Assembly (NCBI GenBank): GCA_016283615.1
Contig: JAEENG010000134.1
Location: forward strand, 1 to 41,727
Length of the DNA: 41,727 nt
Reading direction: 5' to 3'
From: Treponema sp.
GTDB lineage: Bacteria > Spirochaetota > Spirochaetia > Treponematales > Treponemataceae
The notes under the pieces were generated by a model, which was given only the letters and a program-made list of their open reading frames with translations, was not told the DNA's origin and made no database searches. Positions within the stretch are counted from its first letter, which is position 1, and each line of letters begins with the position of its first letter. Of the stretch, positions 1-7,787 are shown piece after piece. The position numbers and the translations under genes are program-made.

Positions 1-2
1 CA

Positions 3-1355
3 TATACAGATACAGTAAGACTTTATGCAAAGTGGGTAAAACTTTATACAGTGAGTTTTAATGCCAATGGTGGAACAGGAAGTATGCAAAGTATTACTGT
101 ACGCGAAGATGAATTAAGCACAACAAACTTACCAGAAAACGCCTTTACTTATGATGACCATCTATTTGTAAAATGGAATACGCAAGCAGATGGAAGTGGC
201 ACAGACATAGAAAAAAATGTACTTTTAAGCAATGTTATTACATCAGAAACTGATGTTACATTGTATGCAAAGTGGGTAAAACTTTGTACAGTGAGTTTTG
301 GTGCCAATGGTGGAACAGGAAGTATGCCAAGTATTACTGTACGCGAAGATGAATTAAGCACAACAAACTTACCAGAAAACGTCTTTACTTATGATGACCA
401 TCTCTTTGTAAAATGGAATACACAAGCAGACGGAACAGGAACTGATTTTGAAAAAGATGCCTTATTAAGCGATGTATTTGCTTATAGTAGTGATGTAACA
501 CTGTATGCACAGTGGGTTATGTGGTTTGATTTAAGCACCCATGATATAAGTGAATTACAAGATTATCTTTCTAGAACAATAGATACAACTTCTGCTGATA
601 ATGAAGTGGTAATTAGTGGTGTGAATTTAACAACAAGTGATTTACGCACACTTTCGAATGCAATTAAATCTTATAAGGCAAATATAGGAAAACTTGATTT
701 AAGTGAACTTCAAATAACAGAACTTTTTAATTCTGGAGCTGGATCATCAGGAACAGGAATTTTTCAGAACCTTACTTCTCTAAAAGAAGTGATTTTGCCA
801 AAAACTCTTGTAACATTAAGTGAGGGGGCTTTTGCTCGTTGTAACCAACTTGAAAAAGTTACAATGTATGAAGGGCTTACAACAATTTTATGGAGTGCCT
901 TTGCTCGTTGTCCTAAATTAAAGAGTATAACTATACCTGATAGTGTTGTTTTTATTGCACAAACATCATTTGCATATTGTTATGACTTAGAAGAAGTAAT
1001 CATTTCGAAAAATTCTAAACTTGAATTAATAGGCTGCCGTGCGTTTTGGAATTGTACTTCGTTAAAAGAAATATACATTCCGTGTAAAGTAGAGAATCTA
1101 AATAATGAAACTCTTAGGACTTCTGTAAACTCAAAGGAGCCTTCAACAGATGGTTCTTTTGAAGGATGTACAGCATTAAGTAAAGTATTTTTCGAAAATA
1201 CCTTACTTAAAATTAATACTAACTGTTTCAAAGGCTGTACAGCCCTTACGGATGTATACTACGCAGGTACAGAAGAAGAATGGAATGCTATAGAAATAAG
1301 AACAGGAAATAATTATTTAACTTCTGCAACTAAGCATTACAATTGGTCTGAATAA
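3..1355 (+). CDS. Surface protein with InlB B-repeats and BspA-like leucine-rich repeats (5' end missing)
   Basis: The frame is open to the left edge of the window, so the true N-terminus and any signal peptide are missing; the GTG at 51 is probably internal. The visible part begins with two nearly identical Listeria-Bacteroides repeat units (InlB B-repeat type) of 80 residues, each with the F-x-A-N-G-G-T-G start, a K-W-N-T-Q-A-D-G centre and an L-Y-A-x-W end. From about residue 215 there follow BspA-like leucine-rich repeats (LRR_5 type: A-F-x-x-C-x-x-L-x-x-V/I-x-I-P), to the stop. In known families both repeat types sit in secreted or cell-surface proteins that bind host or microbial surfaces; that role here is inference. 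The next gene starts 16 nt later and has the same B-repeat type, so the pair is probably cotranscribed. The DNA is visibly richer in A/T than the central core genes. Confidence 0.85.
   Translation, partial: YTDTVRLYAKWVKLYTVSFNANGGTGSMQSITVREDELSTTNLPENAFTYDDHLFVKWNTQADGSGTDIEKNVLLSNVITSETDVTLYAKWVKLCTVSFGANGGTGSMPSITVREDELSTTNLPENVFTYDDHLFVKWNTQADGTGTDFEKDALLSDVFAYSSDVTLYAQWVMWFDLSTHDISELQDYLSRTIDTTSADNEVVISGVNLTTSDLRTLSNAIKSYKANIGKLDLSELQITELFNSGAGSSGTGIFQNLTSLKEVILPKTLVTLSEGAFARCNQLEKVTMYEGLTTILWSAFARCPKLKSITIPDSVVFIAQTSFAYCYDLEEVIISKNSKLELIGCRAFWNCTSLKEIYIPCKVENLNNETLRTSVNSKEPSTDGSFEGCTALSKVFFENTLLKINTNCFKGCTALTDVYYAGTEEEWNAIEIRTGNNYLTSATKHYNWSE
27..506 (+). repeat. Two tandem 240-bp units encoding 80-residue B-repeats
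   Basis: The stretch starting GCAAAGTGGGTAAAACTTT occurs at 27 and again at 267. The two 240-bp units differ at only a few positions over the first ~150 bp and diverge more in the last third. A partial third unit (GCACAGTGGGTT) begins at 507, where the leucine-rich part takes over. Direct tandem duplication or gene conversion is the simple explanation. Confidence 0.9.
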
Positions 1356-1371
1356 TTAACGGGAGCCACAT

Positions 1372-2934
1372 ATGAAGAAAATACTTTCTGTTTTTGTATT
1401 ATTAATTCTTATTCTGGTAGTTTCATGTGAAGATCCTAATCAGGCTGCTTTGAATCAGTTCTTTTTGAGTAATCAGCTGGAAGTTTATTTAATTCAGTTT
1501 GAACCAAACGGTGCTTCAGGAAACACAAAAACACAGGAAGTGCTTTCATATGATTTTTCTACAGCAAGTCTTGAAAAAAATCCTTTTTTCAACGACGGAT
1601 ATGTTTTTTCCGGCTGGAATACACAAGCTGACGGAACCGGGAAAACTTATGCTCAGGAAAGCTCAGTTATGAATGTTTTTTCTGCTTCCGAAGCACGATG
1701 TATTACTCTTTATGCTCAGTGGACTCCTGTGTATACTGTTATTTTTGATGCAAATAATGGAACTGGCGAGGTTGCAGAACAGAGTTTTATTTCGGGTGAA
1801 AGTCACGCACTTATAAAAAATGGCTTTACAAAAACAGGTTATGGTTTTAGAGGCTGGGCATTTACAAAAGATGCAGATTCAGCAGTTTACTCTGACGAAG
1901 AAGTGATATCAGTTTCTTCAAGTTTTACATTGTATGCAGTATGGAGTTTAGATGTTTATACAGTAACTTTTAATTCCAATTATGGAACAAACAAAACATA
2001 TACACAGAATTTTCTTTATGGAGAGAATAAAAAGTTGCTGACTAATACTTTTACCCGAAAAGGTTATAGTTTTTCAGGCTGGGGAGCGTCACCAGAAAGT
2101 GTTTCTCCTGTTTATTCTGATGGAGAATCTGTTGACTTTACTTCGGATACGCTATTGTATGCTTTATGGACAATAAATAAATACACTCTTACATTTTATC
2201 CGAATGGTGCTTCCGGTTCTTCTTATATGAGAGCTGTTGATTATGATACAATTGAAACAGTTGACGCATGTGTTTTTTCAGCACAAGCTGGTTATTATTT
2301 TGATTCTTGGAATACACAGCCAGACGGAAGTGGCGAAGCTTTTTCTGCTGGTTCACAATTTAATATGCCAGATTTTCCTGTGGATTTGTATGCAATATGG
2401 CAGGAAAAACCGGCACATAGCATCACTTATCATAATACACTGGATGCAGAGAATACAAATCCAGCTGAATATAAAGAAAAAGATTCTGTTTTGCTTATTG
2501 ATTTGACCTTGAAAAATTACAAATTTGACGGCTGGTATATCAATGATACTGGGATACAATTAACAGGATGGAACCCTGGTACTTATCAGACTGATCTGGA
2601 TTTATATGCTCACTGGACATATCCTGATGAAGTAAAAGGAGAAGATGGAAAATTTGGATATGCATGCGGTGATATATCTTTGACTTATACTGTAACAGTC
2701 ATTTCCAGTAAAGGAGGATATTCGAAATCCTTTACCATTCACAGCGGTGAGTCATTCAATACTATAAAAGTCACTAATGTACCGACTGCCGCTGTGGCAG
2801 ATGGAGTTGTATGGACTACAAATGTCGTTGCAGTGAATACCGAACACAATTTACGCTATGAAGGAACAAGCACAACAACAGTAAAGAATCAGGTGTTGGA
2901 AATAACAATACCGGCGCTTCAAAGAATAAATTAG
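1372..2934 (+). CDS. Lipoprotein with about five Listeria-Bacteroides (InlB B) repeats
   Basis: The 520-residue protein starts with a lipoprotein signal peptide (Lys-Lys, a run of Leu/Ile/Val, then V-V-S-C; Cys19-20 region lipobox), so it is probably lipid-anchored to a membrane. About five diverged B-repeat units follow, each ending L-Y-A-x-W (residues ~45-120, 121-190, 193-265, 267-340, 345-420) with F-x-G-W in the middle. The last ~100 residues are unlike the repeats: a Ser/Thr/Val-rich, probably beta-type tail. A GGGAG ribosome-binding site precedes the ATG. It lies 16 nt after the preceding B-repeat/LRR gene and is followed by a strong terminator, so it is probably the last gene of that operon. 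Function is not known; surface adhesion is a guess from the family. Confidence 0.85.
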   Translation: MKKILSVFVLLILILVVSCEDPNQAALNQFFLSNQLEVYLIQFEPNGASGNTKTQEVLSYDFSTASLEKNPFFNDGYVFSGWNTQADGTGKTYAQESSVMNVFSASEARCITLYAQWTPVYTVIFDANNGTGEVAEQSFISGESHALIKNGFTKTGYGFRGWAFTKDADSAVYSDEEVISVSSSFTLYAVWSLDVYTVTFNSNYGTNKTYTQNFLYGENKKLLTNTFTRKGYSFSGWGASPESVSPVYSDGESVDFTSDTLLYALWTINKYTLTFYPNGASGSSYMRAVDYDTIETVDACVFSAQAGYYFDSWNTQPDGSGEAFSAGSQFNMPDFPVDLYAIWQEKPAHSITYHNTLDAENTNPAEYKEKDSVLLIDLTLKNYKFDGWYINDTGIQLTGWNPGTYQTDLDLYAHWTYPDEVKGEDGKFGYACGDISLTYTVTVISSKGGYSKSFTIHSGESFNTIKVTNVPTAAVADGVVWTTNVVAVNTEHNLRYEGTSTTTVKNQVLEITIPALQRIN

Positions 2935-2948
2935 GAATAGAAGAGAGG

Positions 2949-2998
2949 GGACTGTCCTTAAAGTTGAAATATTTTCAATAAAGGACAGTCCATTTTTT
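2949..2998 (+). terminator. Rho-independent terminator of the surface-protein operon
   Basis: A perfect 11-bp stem, GGACTGTCCTT (2949-2959) pairing with AAGGACAGTCC (2981-2991), is followed by a run of six T (2993-2998). The loop can form a second, A/T-rich inner stem (TTGAAA/TTTCAA). Confidence 0.9.
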
Positions 2999-3015
2999 AC
3001 TATGTAATCAACGGA

Positions 3016-3099
3016 CTACAGTACAGGTTTCATTACGACTTCCGTCTGCTTTGCAGCCGGAAGTCTACGAGTTTTCTTACGAAAACTCGCCGTCATGTA
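3016..3099 (-). pseudogene. Second copy of the ilvC 3' end, split by a 54-bp insert
   Basis: Read on the minus strand past the ilvC stop (3103-3105), the same frame continues GCA, then Tyr-Met-Thr-Ala (3099-3088), an 18-codon insert, then Met-Lys-Pro-Val-Leu-TAG (3033-3016). The true end of IlvC is Tyr-Met-Thr-Ala-Met-Lys-Pro-Val-Leu-TAA (3132-3103). The two 30-base tails match at 26 positions, and all four differences are at third codon positions that do not change the amino acid or the stop. So this is a duplicated enzyme tail that diverged while coding, and it now lies outside the gene. Confidence 0.85.
3034..3087 (-). repeat. 54-bp palindromic insert in the duplicated ilvC tail
   Basis: The insert lies exactly between the Ala and Met codons of the duplicated tail and is a whole number of codons, encoding SFRKKTRRLPAAKQTEVV. 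It makes two adjacent hairpins: 3037-3065 (GACTTCCG/CGGAAGTC with an inner CTGC/GCAG stem) and 3068-3089 (CGAGTTTTC/GAAAACTCG around a TTAC loop, running two bases past the insert). Small size, palindromic build and open frame resemble the Rickettsia palindromic elements, which insert in frame into genes. No other copy was noticed in this window. Confidence 0.6.
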
Positions 3100-3102
3100 T
3101 GC

Positions 3103-4581
3103 TTACAGTACAGGCTTCATAGCTGTCATGTAGGCGCGGAGTTTGCGGCCTACAACTTCGATCGGGTGGTTGCGGATTTCTGCGTTAACATTTACAAGTT
3201 CAGTGTTGTTAACTGAAGTGTCCTTGTTAGAAAGACCCTTTCCGATAACTTCTGTTGTAACTTTCGGCATCAAATCTTTTGCCATCATTGGAGCTGCAAC
3301 GCGGCTGAACAGGTAACATCCGTATTCGGCAGTATCAGAAATAACGCGGTTCATTTCGTAGAGGCGTTTGCGGTCGATGAGGTTTGCGATGAGCGGAACT
3401 TCGTGCAATGATTCGTAGTAAGCTGATTCAGGTTTGATACCTGCGTCAACCATTGTTTCGAATGCAAGTTCACAGCCGGCTTTAACCATAGCAACCATGA
3501 GAATGCCCTTGTCAAAGTATTCCTGTTCTGTGATTTCTTCTTTTGATTCTTCTGTTTTTTCAAAAGCAAGTTTACCTGTATCTTCGCGCCATGCGAGGAG
3601 GTCTTTGTCTCCGGCCTTCCAGTCTTCCATCATAGTTGATGAGAATTTTCCTGAAATGATGTCGTCCATGTGTTTCTGATACAATGGAGCGAGGAGTTTT
3701 TTGATTTCTTTTGAAAGAGCGTTTGCCTTGATTTTTGCAGGGTTAGAAAGACGGTCCATCATGTTTGTGATACCGCCCCATTTGAGAGCTTCAGAAATTA
3801 CGTTCCAGCCGTGCATCAAGAGTTTTGTTGCATATTCTGGAGCGATTCCTTCTGCAACCATTTTGTCGTAACAAACGATTGTACCAGCCTGGAGCATACC
3901 GCAGAGAATTGTCTGTTCGCCCATGAGGTCTGATTTAACTTCTGCAACGAATGAAGATTCAAGAACACCGGCCTTTGAACCACCCATACCTACAGCGAGA
4001 GCCTTTGCATAAGCCCAGCCCTTTCCTTCAGGGTCGTTTACAGGGTGAACTGCGATAAGGTCAGGTACACCGAATCCGCGCTGGAATTCGTGCCATACTT
4101 CTGTACCAGGTCCTTTTGGAGCACACATTACAACTGTGATATCAGGACGAATCTGCATTCCTTCTTCAATCATGTTGAATCCGTGTGAGTACCAGAGAGC
4201 TGAACCTTTCTTCATTCTCTTCATAACTTCTGAAATTACGTTTGAGTGCTGCTTATCCGGAGTAAGGTTACCGATAAGGTCTGCTGTTGGAATGAGTTCG
4301 TCATATGTTCCAACTTTAAATCCGTTTTCTGTAGCGTTTTTCCATGACTGGCGTTTTTCTTTGATTGCTGCTTCGCGAAGTGCATAAGAAACATCGAGAC
4401 CTGAGTCACGCAAGCACAAGCCCTGGTTCAAACCCTGAGCACCACAACCAACGATTACGATTTTTTTACCTTTGAGAGCGTTTACTCCGTCAGCGAATTC
4501 TTCTTTTGCCATTGAGCGGCAGTGACCGAGCTGAAGACGTGCTTCGCGCCAAGGAATTGAATTAAAATAATTTACACCCAT
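3103..4581 (-). CDS. ilvC: Ketol-acid reductoisomerase, class II (long form)
   Basis: The enzyme makes the second common step of valine, isoleucine and leucine synthesis: NADPH-dependent isomerisation and reduction of acetolactate or acetohydroxybutyrate. The 492 residues align along their length with the E. coli long form (491 aa): start ...NYFN...LGHCR, Rossmann motif [10 protein letters not shown] (about residue 45), [36 protein letters not shown] and two knotted C-terminal domains. An AGGAG site precedes the ATG. No other ilv or leu gene is in the window; the upstream neighbour on the same strand is a MATE transporter, separated by its own promoter region. The native C-terminus is duplicated just downstream (see 3016-3099). 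Confidence 0.97.
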   Translation of the reverse strand: MGVNYFNSIPWREARLQLGHCRSMAKEEFADGVNALKGKKIVIVGCGAQGLNQGLCLRDSGLDVSYALREAAIKEKRQSWKNATENGFKVGTYDELIPTADLIGNLTPDKQHSNVISEVMKRMKKGSALWYSHGFNMIEEGMQIRPDITVVMCAPKGPGTEVWHEFQRGFGVPDLIAVHPVNDPEGKGWAYAKALAVGMGGSKAGVLESSFVAEVKSDLMGEQTILCGMLQAGTIVCYDKMVAEGIAPEYATKLLMHGWNVISEALKWGGITNMMDRLSNPAKIKANALSKEIKKLLAPLYQKHMDDIISGKFSSTMMEDWKAGDKDLLAWREDTGKLAFEKTEESKEEITEQEYFDKGILMVAMVKAGCELAFETMVDAGIKPESAYYESLHEVPLIANLIDRKRLYEMNRVISDTAEYGCYLFSRVAAPMMAKDLMPKVTTEVIGKGLSNKDTSVNNTELVNVNAEIRNHPIEVVGRKLRAYMTAMKPVL

Positions 4582-4616
4582 GGGGGATCTCCTAAATAGA
4601 AATGATTTATGGGTGT

Positions 4617-4683
4617 ATTATAGCGTGAAGGTGTTGTTGCGTAAAGTGAAATAAATTAAATTAAATATTGCATTTTACGCAAC
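4617..4683 (-). promoter_or_regulatory. ilvC promoter with an inverted repeat over the -35 box
   Basis: On the minus strand TTTACG (4640-4645) and TATAAT (4617-4622) are 17 bp apart, giving a start near 4610 and a leader of about 30 nt that holds the AGGAG site. A perfect 10-bp inverted repeat, GTTGCGTAAA (4636-4645) and TTTACGCAAC (4674-4683), has one arm covering the -35 box and the other 38 bp upstream. The layout fits an operator with two half-sites. The leader is too short for a T-box or a leader-peptide attenuator. Confidence 0.6.
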
Positions 4684-4702
4684 TATATTTATTACGGGTG
4701 TT

Positions 4703-6082
4703 TTAAGCCTCTGCTTTATTGAAGTCCTTGTTCAGAAAGATGAAGAAGCAGATTGCCATTATAATTGAACAAAGGTCAGCGATAGGCTGGGCAAGAATTA
4801 CACCGTGAAAGCCCATAATTGAATTCAATATGATAACCGCAGGAAGGAAAACAAGGCCCTGACGGCTTATTGCAAGCAGAAGCGAAGGAATTGCCTTTCC
4901 CATACCCTGGAATGAAAAATTCAATACAAAGAGAATTCCGATAAATGGTGCGGAAATCATCAGTGCGCGGAGACAGTGGATTCCGGCTTCAATTGTCCTG
5001 TGAACGAGGTCGCTGTCGCCCGAAATGAACATGTGCACGATTTGTTCCGTAAATACAAAATAGAAGGCTGTGATTATAAGGCCCGAAATTATATTGCACA
5101 TTGCGGAAAACTTGATTACGCCCTTCATTCTCTTAAAGTTTTTGGAACCGTAATTGTAGCCTACGAGAGGAGAAATTCCGATGCCGGTTCCAAGCTGGAT
5201 AAAGATGACGAGCATGTTGGCCTTCATTGCGATGCCCATTCCGGCAACAGATACGTCTCCGTAAGTTACGAGGAACTTGTTGATTACAATGTTGCTCAGA
5301 CTCATCAGGATGTTTGTCAAAGATGCCGGGAGCCCGATTGTAATGATTCCAAAGAAGGTTTTTTTTATGTTTTTTATGCACCCTGGATTTATTGTCAAAA
5401 CCTGGCTCTTAAAAATTACGTGAACAAGATAATAACATACAGAAACAATGTTTCCGATTACGGTTGCCATTGCGGCACCCCGTACACCCAGTCCGAGGCA
5501 TGGAATCCCAAGGAAAGTGTCAAGAATAAAGATCGGGTCAAGGATGATGTTTGTAATTGTTCCTGCCATTGAACCGATCATAGATGCTGTTGCAGAGCCT
5601 TCGCCGCGGATCAGGTTTGAGTAAACAGTAAAAAGAACAACGAATGGGCCGCCGAGACTGAGCCAGAAAAGATAGTCGTGAGCAAAGGCAAATGTGTTTT
5701 CGCTTGTTCCGGCTGAGCGGAGAATCGGTGTCATAAAGATGATGAGGAGGGCGCCGCCTAAAATTCCTGCGGCAAGTCCTGCGTAAAAAGAGAAGGCACT
5801 TGTTGAAGAAACTTTTTCGTAGTCCTTTTCGCCGAGTGCGCGGCTCAAAAATGAAGTTCCGCCAATACCAAAGATGTTGCCGAGTGCCATTAAAAACAAA
5901 AATACAGGTGTCGCAACGTTAACTGCTGCAACCTGGTTCGGGTCTCCGATTTGTCCGACAAAGAACATGTCTACCATGTTGTAAAAAACCGCAACTATCA
6001 TACCTGCTACTGTCGGAGTTGCCATTTTGAATACGGCTTTTGGAATCGGATATTTTTCAAAAACGTCAATGTTCTGCTTCAT
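4703..6082 (-). CDS. MATE family multidrug/toxin efflux transporter
   Basis: The 459-residue protein is almost wholly hydrophobic and shows the usual 12-helix, two-bundle pattern of the MATE family (two MatE domains, about residues 18-180 and 240-405). Family-like features are the N-terminal MVDMFFVGQ segment in helix 2 and the repeated A-L-G-N/G-x-x-F loops. Such proteins export cationic drugs or other small molecules in exchange for Na+ or H+; the substrate cannot be told from sequence. No Shine-Dalgarno site precedes the ATG, and a possible -10 box lies 8 nt before it (leaderless candidate). It is divergent from the gene at 6200 and upstream of ilvC on the same strand. Confidence 0.93.
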   Translation of the reverse strand: MKQNIDVFEKYPIPKAVFKMATPTVAGMIVAVFYNMVDMFFVGQIGDPNQVAAVNVATPVFLFLMALGNIFGIGGTSFLSRALGEKDYEKVSSTSAFSFYAGLAAGILGGALLIIFMTPILRSAGTSENTFAFAHDYLFWLSLGGPFVVLFTVYSNLIRGEGSATASMIGSMAGTITNIILDPIFILDTFLGIPCLGLGVRGAAMATVIGNIVSVCYYLVHVIFKSQVLTINPGCIKNIKKTFFGIITIGLPASLTNILMSLSNIVINKFLVTYGDVSVAGMGIAMKANMLVIFIQLGTGIGISPLVGYNYGSKNFKRMKGVIKFSAMCNIISGLIITAFYFVFTEQIVHMFISGDSDLVHRTIEAGIHCLRALMISAPFIGILFVLNFSFQGMGKAIPSLLLAISRQGLVFLPAVIILNSIMGFHGVILAQPIADLCSIIMAICFFIFLNKDFNKAEA

Positions 6083-6090
6083 ATTTAAAC

Positions 6091-6117
6091 GGTATACAAA
6101 TATGTATTAAATGTCAA
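6091..6117 (-). promoter_or_regulatory. Possible promoter of the MATE gene
   Basis: On the minus strand TTGACA (6112-6117) and TATACC (6091-6096) are 15 bp apart, shorter than ideal. The -10 ends 8 nt before the ATG, so a transcript would start almost at the start codon. Confidence 0.35.
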
Positions 6118-6161
6118 CAAAACGCAAAAAATGTAAACAAAAGTTATTGAAGTTTGATTCC

Positions 6162-6191
6162 TTGATTGTCACAACATAAAAAATGTATAAT
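6162..6191 (+). promoter_or_regulatory. Promoter of the gene at 6200 (leaderless layout)
   Basis: TTGATT (6162-6167) and TATAAT (6186-6191) are 18 bp apart. The ATG follows 8 nt after the -10 and there is no ribosome-binding site between them. Confidence 0.55.
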
Positions 6192-6199
6192 TTAACTGT

Positions 6200-7741
6200 A
6201 TGAAGAAGTTTATTCCTGCGGTGTTTGTTGTTATTGCCGCTCTGCTCGCGCTTTTTTTTATCGGCCGCAATCTTTTTGTTAAGGAAGATACAATTGCCCG
6301 CTCGCGCGTAATTACTCCTCTTGTAGAAAACGGTGATGAAAATATAGAAAAAAAAGATGATGAATACGAAGACTTTACACCGACTTCCTTTATTGAACTT
6401 GCAAACGATGAAACCCTCCTTAATATCGTAACGATGGATATCGACGGGGACGGTTTTGATGACCAGATTAATATTGTAAAAACTTCAAAAGGCCCGTACC
6501 TTGTCCTGATTGTCGGTCTTTATAATCCGCCTACAACTTCTTATATCCGCGCCGCATGGCTTGCGACAAATATCACGCAGCTCCGGACTTTTGCCTGTAC
6601 CGGAATCGATGTTATCGGAAACCACAAAAAATCCCTCGTTTATCAGGGCGTTACTGACAGCGGCCGTTCAGTGCTCAGGATTTTTAACGGAAACCGCCCG
6701 CGCGGAGGTCAGTTTAAGCTTGTAATGATCGGTGACTTTGAAGCCGACGGAACTATCTTTATCCAGCAGTCTGAACGCAATGAGGCATACGCTTTGAGCC
6801 AGACAAAGGCCGCAAGCTTTCCTGTATGGGTTTATGCTTCGGATTCTTCGGAAAACTCAAGCAGGCTCGATCAGGTTCAGACGATGTATGACTGGAACGA
6901 AGAAGAGGGTAAGTATACTCAGGTTCGTCAGGTGCGCGTAACAGGAAGCCGAATCGCCGCAAAAGAACTTGCAAAAATTCAGGACGGAACTGTTGCTTCT
7001 TTTGCAAAGTTTCTGGACGGTTTGTGGTACAAGACGGATTCGACCGGAACTTCAATGCGCTACATCTTTTTTGATTATTTGAATCATGAAATCATTTTTC
7101 AGTACGAAGACAGCGAAGAAGTTTATTCATGGCTTAACAGCAATCTCCGCCGCAACGGTATGTATTTTTCTTCGGTAAACAAATCAATTGAAAACCTTCA
7201 GCGCCGTTTTGATATTTCTCTTGTTTCCATTGATGAAATCAGAATTCGAATTCAGGATGACGTGCGGATGATTATCGGCGAAAGCACGCTCTGGGACGGA
7301 AACTACAAAAAACTCGTTACCAAAAATGCATTTGCTCCGGATAAATCAAAATCGAAGGCCTGTGTGGATTCGCTCTTAAAAGGTCCGGCCTGGGAAAGCA
7401 GCGACGGCTCGTATTTTGTATTCAAGGACAACGACTATATTGTTGAAGGCGAAAACTTCAGCGACAACGGCCGCTTTATGCTGAATGAAATTTCAAATTC
7501 AACCCTGCTGCAGTTCAGAAGTTCAACAAATGTAAAATATTTTTCAGGCTATTACAGTGCTGAATTTGCAAAGATTACCAGAAAAGAAACTGACCGCCGG
7601 GGCCGGGTAAAAGAAACTGTAATCGACGACACGGACACAATTCTCCTGCAGAGCGTAATTGTCAGCCCTGACGGATTTTTTGCAACGGAAACTCAGCCCC
7701 TTGCCCTTCATAAAACCGCTCTGCGTAAGACGGACGAGTAG
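6200..7741 (+). CDS. Membrane-anchored exported protein of unknown function
   Basis: I do not recognise this 513-residue protein. It begins with Met-Lys-Lys and one hydrophobic segment (residues ~4-22), with no lipobox or clear signal-peptidase site, so it is probably held by an N-terminal anchor with the rest outside the cytoplasm. Around residue 76 it has D-I-D-G-D-G-F-D-D, the calcium-loop type found in FG-GAP/VCBS beta-propeller blades, and the region after it (to about residue 190) is propeller-like. The second half (about 270-420) has two similar stretches with aromatic Y-x-F/F-x-D patterns, perhaps two copies of one fold. No HEXXH protease motif is present. The gene stands alone between a divergent MATE gene and alaS, which has its own promoter 9 bp after this stop. 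Confidence 0.8.
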   Translation: MKKFIPAVFVVIAALLALFFIGRNLFVKEDTIARSRVITPLVENGDENIEKKDDEYEDFTPTSFIELANDETLLNIVTMDIDGDGFDDQINIVKTSKGPYLVLIVGLYNPPTTSYIRAAWLATNITQLRTFACTGIDVIGNHKKSLVYQGVTDSGRSVLRIFNGNRPRGGQFKLVMIGDFEADGTIFIQQSERNEAYALSQTKAASFPVWVYASDSSENSSRLDQVQTMYDWNEEEGKYTQVRQVRVTGSRIAAKELAKIQDGTVASFAKFLDGLWYKTDSTGTSMRYIFFDYLNHEIIFQYEDSEEVYSWLNSNLRRNGMYFSSVNKSIENLQRRFDISLVSIDEIRIRIQDDVRMIIGESTLWDGNYKKLVTKNAFAPDKSKSKACVDSLLKGPAWESSDGSYFVFKDNDYIVEGENFSDNGRFMLNEISNSTLLQFRSSTNVKYFSGYYSAEFAKITRKETDRRGRVKETVIDDTDTILLQSVIVSPDGFFATETQPLALHKTALRKTDE

Positions 7742-7749
7742 TGTTTCTA

Positions 7750-7778
7750 TTGATTTTTACTACTAGAATCAATAAAAT
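7750..7778 (+). promoter_or_regulatory. alaS promoter (leaderless layout)
   Basis: TTGATT (7750-7755), a 17-bp spacer and TAAAAT (7773-7778) stand 9 nt before the alaS ATG. No purine-rich ribosome-binding site is present in the gap. Confidence 0.55.
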
Positions 7779-7787
7779 AGTTGAGTT

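Noticed and set aside
4976..5572. A 198-codon open frame on the plus strand inside the MATE gene.
   Set aside because: It is fully antisense to a clear transporter, has a composition rich in Cys, His and Asp, and has no ribosome-binding site; it is a shadow of the real gene.
6200..7741. A HEXXH metalloprotease or pallilysin-like site in the unknown protein.
   Set aside because: The only similar spot reads N-H-E-I-I-F and lacks the second His.
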